Shown here piece after piece: positions 1 to 5,054 of a stretch of DNA of 9,727 bases. Both the position numbers and the translations under genes were made by a program. The stretch's first letter is position 1. Each line of letters starts with the position of its first letter. Under the pieces are notes generated by a model. That model saw only the letters and a program-made list of their open reading frames with translations. It was not told where the DNA came from and searched no databases. This DNA comes from Clostridia bacterium (GTDB lineage: Bacteria; Bacillota; Clostridia; Oscillospirales; CAG-382): assembly GCA_017646185.1 (NCBI GenBank), contig JAGCNA010000238.1, positions 1 through 9,727 of the forward strand, in the 5' to 3' direction.

Positions 1-28
1 GTCTCAAAAAATATTTTAATTGTGATAT

Positions 29-46
29 TGTGAGACAGGTCTCACA
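29..46. repeat. Perfect inverted repeat (8-bp arms, 2-bp spacer)
   Basis: TGTGAGAC at 29-36 is followed by AG and then its exact reverse complement GTCTCACA at 39-46. A third copy of the core, GTCTCA, sits at the first six bases of the window, so 31-36 could pair with either flank. No T-run follows directly on either strand, so it is more like an operator or a repeat than a terminator. Function is unknown. Confidence 0.5.
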
Positions 47-60
47 GTGTTATTTTGCCT

Positions 61-99
61 ATCGGCAAAGTGATACAACGCCTACTCGCCGATTTTTTT
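61..99 (+). terminator. Possible rightward terminator converging on spoVT
   Basis: ATCGGC at 61-66 pairs with GCCGAT at 88-93 around a 21-base loop, and a run of T follows at 93-99. It would end a rightward transcript entering from outside the window, convergent with spoVT. The six-pair stem and long loop make it weak. A competing hairpin, TTTGCC at 54-59 with GGCAAA at 64-69 around TATC, uses the same left arm. Confidence 0.35.
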
Positions 100-631
100 A
101 TATTTCTATTTGTCCCGATAAGAACATTGCACCGGTAGATATTACCTGCTTTTCCGCTTCTTCGGGGGCGGAAAAGCCGTCTGTGCGGAAGGACATCACT
201 CCGCCCACCACCGTGCCGTCCGCCACCACGGGGCAAAAATGGGAAATGCTTCCTTCGCCCGTATCGGTAATAGACGCTCCCTCGTTATCCGCGGTGTAGC
301 ATTTTCTGTTTTCCATCAGTTCGGAAAGGGTGTGGGATACGTTTTTACCCAGCACCGCACGCTTATCCTTACCTGCCGCCGCGGTCACCGTGTCCCTGTC
401 GCATACCGCCACGTTCACGCCGCTTGCCTTTGCCGCCGCTTCCGCAAACATTGCGGCACTCTCGCCCACACCGCCCACGGGGGAATATTTTTTAAACACC
501 ACTTCGTTTTCTCTTCCCGTAAAAATTTCCAGCATTTCGCCTTCTCTTATCTTCATGGTGCGGCGAATTTCTTTGGGTATAACAACACGTCCCAGATCGT
601 CAATTCTCCTCACAATTCCCGTTGCTTTCAT
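98..631 (-). CDS. spoVT: Stage V sporulation protein T (SpoVT), forespore transcriptional regulator
   Basis: The 177-residue product has the near-invariant SpoVT/AbrB start, MKATGIVRRIDDLGRVVIPK, whose swapped-hairpin beta-barrel binds DNA (about residues 1-50). The remainder (about 55-177) has the length and pattern of the SpoVT GAF-like sensor domain, with SHTLSELMENR and a C-terminal FLSGQIEI. Length matches the roughly 178-residue family. In Bacillus this protein acts in the forespore after SigG activation, tuning SigG genes and spore germination properties. The start at 631 has an AAGGAG site (641-646 on the plus strand) at normal spacing. The gene stands alone and diverges from the next gene. 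It is strong evidence that the host can sporulate. Very similar AbrB-type proteins exist, but the length and GAF tail favour SpoVT. Confidence 0.95.
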   Translation of the reverse strand: MKATGIVRRIDDLGRVVIPKEIRRTMKIREGEMLEIFTGRENEVVFKKYSPVGGVGESAAMFAEAAAKASGVNVAVCDRDTVTAAAGKDKRAVLGKNVSHTLSELMENRKCYTADNEGASITDTGEGSISHFCPVVADGTVVGGVMSFRTDGFSAPEEAEKQVISTGAMFLSGQIEI

Positions 632-665
632 ATATAAAATCTCCTTGTTTTTACATTTGTGGTGT

Positions 666-696
666 TATTATTTGTAAAATCGGGGCGATTTATACA
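666..696 (-). promoter_or_regulatory. Possible SigG/SigF-type promoter of spoVT
   Basis: Read on the minus strand, TGTATA (plus coordinates 691-696) and AATAATA (666-672) are separated by 18 bp. This resembles the SigG pattern of a GNATA-like -35 and CATACTA-like -10 (5 of 7 in the -10). It lies about 35 bp before the start codon. In Bacillus spoVT is SigG dependent, which fits, but this is a match by eye. Confidence 0.4.
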
Positions 697-701
697 ATGT
701 A

Positions 702-730
702 TTTACTTTTCGGTTGTGATATGGTATAAT
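702..730 (+). promoter_or_regulatory. SigA-type promoter of the small membrane protein gene
   Basis: TTTACT at 702-707 and a perfect TATAAT at 725-730 are 17 bp apart, with a TGG just before the -10 (extended -10). It points right, 21 bp before the GTG start chosen at 752, and lies back-to-back with the proposed spoVT promoter. Confidence 0.7.
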
Positions 731-751
731 CAATTAAAGGCGGTGATTCAG

Positions 752-1477
752 GTGAACAAAGAAACCAAATTACATATCAAAAAGCTGCAAAATCGGGCAA
801 TACTTTCCTTGGTTGCGATCTTGTTAACTTTTATGTCGATCGCGTATGGTGTTTTGTTTTTATTCGCTTCGTTTTTTGCCGCCGCTGTTTTCTTCGCTAT
901 TGCCATTATTTCTATAGTATATCTGATATACATCAGCTGCGTTGTGAAAAAAGAGTCAAAAGAATCCGTATACAAGCCCGTTGTATTCAGCTCAAGCGAA
1001 GTTGTTTCTTTTGAAAAATCAGTTGCTGTTTTTGAAAATCTGACCGATAAAGAAAATCAAATAACAACTTCAAACGATGTGAGATTTTTCCGCTTAAATG
1101 AAATCTTCGAATTAAGAGCCGTCTTATATAAAAGTGCAGATTTTATCAAAAAGGATTTTAATAACGCAAAACACTGCATTAATAAAAAAGCGAATAAAGA
1201 GTTGAACATATCATCTCGTGTTAATAGATTTGAGGCGGGCAAAATGATGCGGTTTAATATTATTTTTGCGGATACCTTAAACGATGAGCTGTATCAACTT
1301 GTTTCTCAAAATGCTAATCATAATCTGACCAGAGTAGAGGGGATTATAAATATTGTTATTGTCGGTAATCAAATTATGATACCGCCGATTTATGGTGATT
1401 GTGATTTGGGAACAATCATCAGATATAAGAACGTAATTAAGTTTATAAACAATATTTTGTTAAACAACAGCAAATGA
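752..1477 (+). CDS. Hypothetical two-helix membrane protein
   Basis: I do not recognise this 241-residue protein. It begins with a short basic segment (residues 1-15) and has two predicted membrane helices (about 16-38 and 41-64) joined by a very short turn, then KKESKE. This predicts both ends in the cytoplasm with a long soluble tail (about 65-241). The tail has no cysteine cluster, nucleotide-binding loop or catalytic motif I can name. It mixes beta-like hydrophobic stretches (IINIVIVGNQIMIPPIYGD) with Lys/Asn-rich helices. The open frame extends upstream, but GTG at 752 is preferred because GGCGGTGA (739-746) precedes it and the promoter at 702-730 lies inside the longer frame. The gene is visibly more AT-rich than its neighbours and has its own promoter and terminator, which suggests a recently acquired or lineage-specific unit. 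Confidence 0.7.
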   Translation: MNKETKLHIKKLQNRAILSLVAILLTFMSIAYGVLFLFASFFAAAVFFAIAIISIVYLIYISCVVKKESKESVYKPVVFSSSEVVSFEKSVAVFENLTDKENQITTSNDVRFFRLNEIFELRAVLYKSADFIKKDFNNAKHCINKKANKELNISSRVNRFEAGKMMRFNIIFADTLNDELYQLVSQNANHNLTRVEGIINIVIVGNQIMIPPIYGDCDLGTIIRYKNVIKFINNILLNNSK

Positions 1478-1480
1478 TAA

Positions 1481-1510
1481 AGCGAGGTGGATTTCACCTC
1501 GCTTTTTGTT
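1481..1510 (+). terminator. Intrinsic terminator of the membrane protein gene
   Basis: A perfect 9-bp stem, AGCGAGGTG (1481-1489) with CACCTCGCT (1495-1503), closes a five-base GATTT loop and is followed by TTTTGTT. It starts three bases after the stop codon. The same nine-base left-arm sequence recurs at the GH95 ribosome binding site. Confidence 0.9.
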
Positions 1511-1518
1511 ATATTTAC

Positions 1519-1547
1519 TTTACATTTTTAAAAAAGCGTGGTACACT
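1519..1547 (+). promoter_or_regulatory. SigA-type promoter of the GH95-tdk unit
   Basis: TTTACA (1519-1524) and TACACT (1542-1547) are 17 bp apart, with TGG directly before the -10 as an extended -10. It gives a leader of about 20 bases before the GTG at 1574. The GCGTGGTA around the -10 is shared with the rplM promoter. Confidence 0.6.
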
Positions 1548-1573
1548 TAAAATGTGTCAGCGAGGTGATTTTT

Positions 1574-3898
1574 GTGTCGAACATAATATTTCACGATAAA
1601 TATATACGGGATTGGATGCGGGCGTTTCCTTTGGGCAACGGCCGTATCGGCGCTATGCTTTACGGCGATCCTCACAAAGAAACCATAGAGATAAACGAAG
1701 AATCTCTTTGGAGCGGAAAACAGCTAAAAGAACAGTGCGCCGCCGACCCGCAAACCCTTAACAAAATAAGAGAATTGCTTTTTGAAGAAAAATACGGGGA
1801 AGCATCCGCCCTTTGCACAGACACCTTTCTGGCTTGCCCGCCGAGAGTGCGGTTTTACGAAAGCTTTGGGGAAATATTTATAGATTTTGCGGATAAAAGC
1901 GATTACACCGATTACCGCAAGGAGCTGGACTTGGGCAAAGCCGTCGCCACGGTTTCCTACGTAAAAAACGGCGTTTCATACCGCAGTGAAACCTTTATAA
2001 GCGAAAAATACGATTGCCTTGTATACAAGCTCAAAACGGAAAACGGCAATTTTTCCTGCCGCGTTTCTATGGAGCGCGGGCAGGATGCGGTTACTGCCGC
2101 CCCCGATACGGACACCCTTTTACTGGACGGACAAATATTCTGCCCCGCCCACGAATATTACGGCGAGGAATTTTTGGGAATGAAATTCGGCGCACGTCTT
2201 TGCGTGCTTTCAAACGGCAGTATGGTTAACGATCAAAATGGCATCACCGCTTCCGATGCCACGGAAATGGTCATTTACGCCGCATTTTCCACCACATACG
2301 ATATAGAAAAATTTGATTTCGACAACAGCATAGATTATCAAAAACGCAACACAGATACTATTTGTAAAGCTCTTGATGCCGATTACAAAGAAATAAGGGA
2401 TATTCATATCCTCGACCACAAGGCTCGCTTTGATAAGGTGTGCTTTGAATTGGAAGCCGATACTCTTGAAACAGTGCCCACAGACGAACGCCTGCGCCGT
2501 GTTACGGAAGAGGATGCGGATGACCTTGACCTTATTTGCCTGTATTATAATTTCGGCAGATATCTGCTTTTGTCATGCTCAGGTGGCAATGCCGCACTTC
2601 CCGCAAATCTGCAAGGAATTTGGTGCAACGGGTTCAGACCTCCTTGGGGAAGCGATTACCATACCAACATCAATTTGCAAATGAACTATTGGTGTGCGGA
2701 TAACACCAATATGTCCGAAGCCTTTTTGCCTTTTTCAAATTACGTAAAAAAGCTGAGCGAATTCGGCAGAGAGACTTCGCAAAAGCTGTTCGGGGCAAAG
2801 GGCTGGGTGTGTAATCACACCAGCGATATTTTCGGCAGGACCGGTGTTCACGATTCGGTGGGGTGCGGATTTTTCCCCATGGCAGGGCCTTGGCTTTGCT
2901 TAAACCTTTGGGACCATTACGAATTCACCCAAGAAATGGAGTATCTTGAGGAAATATTCCCCGTTTTAAAAGGCTCTTGCGAATTTTTGCTGGATTTTTT
3001 AACGGAAAAAGACGGTGTTTTGCATACCGCCCCCTCAAATTCCCCCGAAAATTGGTTTTATTACACCGAAAACGGGGAACGGAAATCCGGCATGTTTGCA
3101 TACAGTGCCACTATGGATTCCCAGATAATCCGTGAACTGTTTTTCAAAACCTCCTTCGCCTGCACCCTTTTGGGCAGGGAAAGGGAATTGGCCAAAGTCT
3201 TGGAAGCGGCTTTATCAAAGCTTCCTCCCTTGCGTATAAGCGAAAAATACGGAACTATCTGCGAATGGATAAAGGATTACGAGGAATGTGAGCCGGGCCA
3301 CCGTCATATTTCCCATCTTTTCGGCTTGTACCCCGGCGAAACCATAAACAAATCCGAACCCGAAATATTCGGTGCCGCAAAAAAGACTATCGAAAGACGT
3401 CTTTCCCACGGGGGCGCGGCAACGGGCTGGTCCAGAGCGTGGGTAATAAATTTTTATGCCAGACTCAAAAACGGCTTTTCCGCAGGAGAGCATCTTAAAC
3501 AGCTTTTAAAGCTTTCTACTGCCGAAAATCTGTTTGATATGCATCCTCCTTTCCAGATCGACGGAAACTTCGGCGCTGTTGCCGGTGTTACGGAAATGCT
3601 TATTCAAAGCCACGAAGGAAGCCCGAACCGAAGAACGGTAGAGCTTCTTCCCGCCCTTCCCCCAAGCTGGAAAAAGGGCTTCGTAAAGGGCTTGAGAGCC
3701 AGAGGCGGGTTTGTATTTGATATTTTCTGGGAAAACTCCAAGGTTTCCAAGGTCTGTATCACGTCGGATAATAAAAACGTTCTTCGTATGAAGCTCCCCG
3801 AAAGCCGAATAATAACGGCAAAACCGAATACCGTTTTCCAAGGAGTTTTGGAAATGAATTTAGAACGGGGAGAAACGGCGGAAATAGTTTTTCTTTAA
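1574..3898 (+). CDS. Glycoside hydrolase family 95 protein (alpha-L-fucosidase-like), cytoplasmic
   Basis: This 774-residue protein has the GH95 layout: an N-terminal beta domain opening with AFPLGNGRIGAMLYGD (17-32) and NEESLWSG (41-48), then an (alpha/alpha)6 barrel and a C-terminal beta domain. Residues equivalent to those studied in Bifidobacterium AfcA are present: the Asn pair N365 and N367 in HTNINLQMNYW, E492 in SNSPENW (proposed acid) and D663 in FQIDGNFG. The family motif HRHISHLFGLYPG is at 576-588. GH95 enzymes invert terminal alpha-1,2-fucose, and some prefer alpha-L-galactose, so the substrate is inferred. No signal peptide is seen, so it should act on imported oligosaccharides. 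GTG at 1574 is chosen over an upstream in-frame GTG at 1538 because AGGTGATT (1564-1571) precedes it and 1538 overlaps the promoter. tdk follows after 28 bp. No transporter or fucose-catabolism gene is adjacent. Confidence 0.93.
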   Translation: MSNIIFHDKYIRDWMRAFPLGNGRIGAMLYGDPHKETIEINEESLWSGKQLKEQCAADPQTLNKIRELLFEEKYGEASALCTDTFLACPPRVRFYESFGEIFIDFADKSDYTDYRKELDLGKAVATVSYVKNGVSYRSETFISEKYDCLVYKLKTENGNFSCRVSMERGQDAVTAAPDTDTLLLDGQIFCPAHEYYGEEFLGMKFGARLCVLSNGSMVNDQNGITASDATEMVIYAAFSTTYDIEKFDFDNSIDYQKRNTDTICKALDADYKEIRDIHILDHKARFDKVCFELEADTLETVPTDERLRRVTEEDADDLDLICLYYNFGRYLLLSCSGGNAALPANLQGIWCNGFRPPWGSDYHTNINLQMNYWCADNTNMSEAFLPFSNYVKKLSEFGRETSQKLFGAKGWVCNHTSDIFGRTGVHDSVGCGFFPMAGPWLCLNLWDHYEFTQEMEYLEEIFPVLKGSCEFLLDFLTEKDGVLHTAPSNSPENWFYYTENGERKSGMFAYSATMDSQIIRELFFKTSFACTLLGRERELAKVLEAALSKLPPLRISEKYGTICEWIKDYEECEPGHRHISHLFGLYPGETINKSEPEIFGAAKKTIERRLSHGGAATGWSRAWVINFYARLKNGFSAGEHLKQLLKLSTAENLFDMHPPFQIDGNFGAVAGVTEMLIQSHEGSPNRRTVELLPALPPSWKKGFVKGLRARGGFVFDIFWENSKVSKVCITSDNKNVLRMKLPESRIITAKPNTVFQGVLEMNLERGETAEIVFL

Positions 3899-3926
3899 AT
3901 TTTACATTATAAAACGAGGCGATTGT

Positions 3927-4511
3927 ATGGCAAAGCTTTATTTTAAATACGGGGCGATGGGGTCTTCCAAAACGGCGAGCGCCCTTATCACCAAATTCAA
4001 CTACGAGGAACGGGGAATGAAGGTCTGGCTTATCAAGCCCTCACTGGATACACGTGACGGGGTGGGGACTGTTCGTTCCCGTATCGGACTGGAAGCAGAG
4101 GGATATGCCGTCTGGCCTCAAACCGATCTGCTGGCTGAATACAAAGCCGGACAGGATATTCACGTTATTATTGCGGATGAATGTCAGTTTTTCACTTCGG
4201 CGCAGGTGGATCAGCTCAGGCGTATCGTAGACGAATACGATATTCCCGTCCTTTGCTTCGGCTTGCGTACGGATTTTCTTACACATATGTTCGAAGGCAG
4301 TATGCGACTGTTTGAGGTGGCGGATTCCATTACCGAGATCAAGACCATATGCGCTTGCGGAAAGAAGGCGATCGTAAACGCCCGTATTGACGGAAGCGGC
4401 AAAGTCCTTACCGACGGCGGGCAGATAATGATCGGAGGTAACGATTCTTACGTTGCTATGTGCCACAGCTGCTGGAGGCGCGCTGTCGAAAAACAGTCGG
4501 AAGCGGAATAA
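3927..4511 (+). CDS. tdk: Thymidine kinase, class II (TK1-like)
   Basis: This enzyme phosphorylates thymidine to dTMP with ATP in the salvage pathway. The 194-residue product is full length. It has the P-loop GAMGSSKT (9-16), the DEC motif with D84 binding Mg and E85 as the catalytic base, and FGLRTDF (111-117). A four-cysteine zinc site is formed by ICACG (C142, C144) and CHSC (C179, C182), with the substrate-binding lasso before the second pair (MIGGNDSYVAMC). The G-S-S form of the P-loop is normal for clostridial and enterobacterial members. The ATG at 3927 has GAGGCG (3916-3921) upstream. The 28-bp gap to the GH95 gene holds no terminator, so the two are probably co-transcribed, although their functions are not obviously linked. 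A strong terminator follows. Confidence 0.96.
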   Translation: MAKLYFKYGAMGSSKTASALITKFNYEERGMKVWLIKPSLDTRDGVGTVRSRIGLEAEGYAVWPQTDLLAEYKAGQDIHVIIADECQFFTSAQVDQLRRIVDEYDIPVLCFGLRTDFLTHMFEGSMRLFEVADSITEIKTICACGKKAIVNARIDGSGKVLTDGGQIMIGGNDSYVAMCHSCWRRAVEKQSEAE

Positions 4512-4532
4512 TTTTTTTGTATACCAAAAAAC

Positions 4533-4573
4533 AAATCAAGGCCACCGGTTCAACCGGTGGTCTTGATTTTCAT
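4533..4573 (+). terminator. Intrinsic terminator after tdk
   Basis: A 17-bp stem with one G-T wobble (4533-4549 with 4553-4569) closes a TCA loop, centred on ACCGGTTCAACCGGT, and ends in TTTTC. It closes the GH95-tdk transcript. A T-rich stretch (4512-4519) also follows the stop codon. Confidence 0.85.
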
Positions 4574-4719
4574 TATGAAAACATAAGGGATGCTCGGTGG
4601 AGAATTTGTCTGAAACGGTACTCGGTGTGCCAATGGCATCGAATAATAAACAATATTTTATTAATAAATAAAGCAAATATGTGCAAAGATACGAAAAAAA
4701 TATTTTGAAAGCTGTTCTA
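4574..4719. other. AT-rich spacer without a recognisable gene
   Basis: Between the tdk terminator and the next promoter I see no credible reading frame or RNA. The sequence becomes very A/T-rich from about 4640 to 4710, which could act as an upstream element for the promoter at 4720. A short TGCCAATGGCA hairpin near 4627-4640 is probably incidental. Confidence 0.4.
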
Positions 4720-4748
4720 TTGACATTGGATTTTTAATATGTTATTAT
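4720..4748 (+). promoter_or_regulatory. Strong SigA promoter of the hppA leader RNA
   Basis: A perfect TTGACA (4720-4725) and TATTAT (4743-4748) are separated by exactly 17 bp, with A/T-rich DNA upstream. Transcription should start near 4755, about 300 bases before hppA. No protein gene begins close downstream, so the first product is a structured RNA. Confidence 0.85.
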
Positions 4749-4754
4749 CGTCCA

Positions 4755-4894
4755 CGATCGAAATAAGTGGTGGAGTCTGTCACCGATCAAACTTCGGTTT
4801 GTCGGTTTATCTCGATTTAACGGACAGGTCAGTTTATGATCTGTATTCGTGTAGTGTATAAGACAGAGCCGCTTTTTAAGCGGCTTATTTTTTT
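4755..4894 (+). ncRNA. Structured leader or small RNA of unrecognised class upstream of hppA
   Basis: The roughly 140-base transcript folds compactly by eye. GATCGAAATAA (4756-4766) pairs with TTATCTCGATT (4807-4817) with one mismatch. Directly stacked on it, ACCGA-t-CAAAC (4782-4792) pairs with GTTTGTCGGT (4797-4806) around a UUCG tetraloop. The 15-base bulge between the stems (4767-4781) ends in GTCTGTC, which can pair with GACAGGT at 4823-4829 just outside the stem. That arrangement is a pseudoknot typical of ligand-binding aptamers. A small hairpin GGTCA/TGATC (4827-4841) overlaps the last element, and an intrinsic terminator ends the RNA. I checked the motifs I remember for c-di-GMP, c-di-AMP, fluoride, TPP, SAM, FMN, guanidine, T-box and 6S and none fit. 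It is either an attenuating riboswitch for hppA or an independent sRNA. Confidence 0.55.
4867..4894 (+). terminator. First intrinsic terminator in the hppA leader
   Basis: AGCCGCTT (4867-4874) pairs perfectly with AAGCGGCT (4878-4885) around TTT, followed by TATTTTTTT. It lies about 110 bases after the predicted transcript start and 160 before hppA, so it either ends a small RNA or attenuates hppA. Confidence 0.9.
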
Positions 4895-4931
4895 GCAAAA
4901 GCAATATCTTGTATACGAAAGAAGCAACGTG

Positions 4932-4992
4932 ATGCGGCAGAACCCGAGCTTTATTAAAAAAGTTCAGGTTTTGCCGCATTTTTTGTTTTTTA
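4932..4992 (+). terminator. Second intrinsic terminator in the hppA leader
   Basis: Long arms at 4932-4953 and 4958-4979 (outer ATGCGGCA with TGCCGCAT) pair almost throughout, with two G-T wobbles and one or two mismatches. An A-rich loop closes the hairpin and TTTTTTGTTTTTT follows. I see no promoter of comparable quality between it and hppA, so the pump gene appears to lie behind two terminators. Confidence 0.8.
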
Positions 4993-5021
4993 TATTTTGG
5001 GGAAGGACAGACGTCGCGCAG

Positions 5022-5048
5022 TTTTCGAAAAAAATATTTTTCGGAGGG
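5022..5048 (+). promoter_or_regulatory. Hairpin abutting the hppA ribosome binding site
   Basis: CGAAAAA (5026-5032) pairs with TTTTTCG (5037-5043) around AATA. G-T and A-T pairs can extend it down through 5022/5047, covering the Shine-Dalgarno GGAGGG (5043-5048) that sits seven bases before the ATG. It could restrain translation, but the pairs are weak. Confidence 0.4.
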
Positions 5049-5054
5049 TTGTTT

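Noticed and set aside
659..751. Upstream extension of the membrane protein to 659
   Set aside because: It would place the promoter and the Shine-Dalgarno inside the coding region. GTG at 752 with GGCGGTGA is better supported.
4755..4894. Identification of the leader RNA as 6S RNA, a T-box, or a fluoride riboswitch
   Set aside because: The length is short for 6S and I see no long bubbled rod with paired ends. The T-box GGTGG-ACC core and the fluoride GAUG elements are absent, although GGTGGAGTC superficially resembles a T-box.
4734..4979. An 81-residue minus-strand open frame and the N-terminal extension of hppA, both starting MRQN
   Set aside because: Both read through the palindromic terminator at 4932-4992, which is why they look alike. 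The RNA structure explains the similarity better than a coding relationship.
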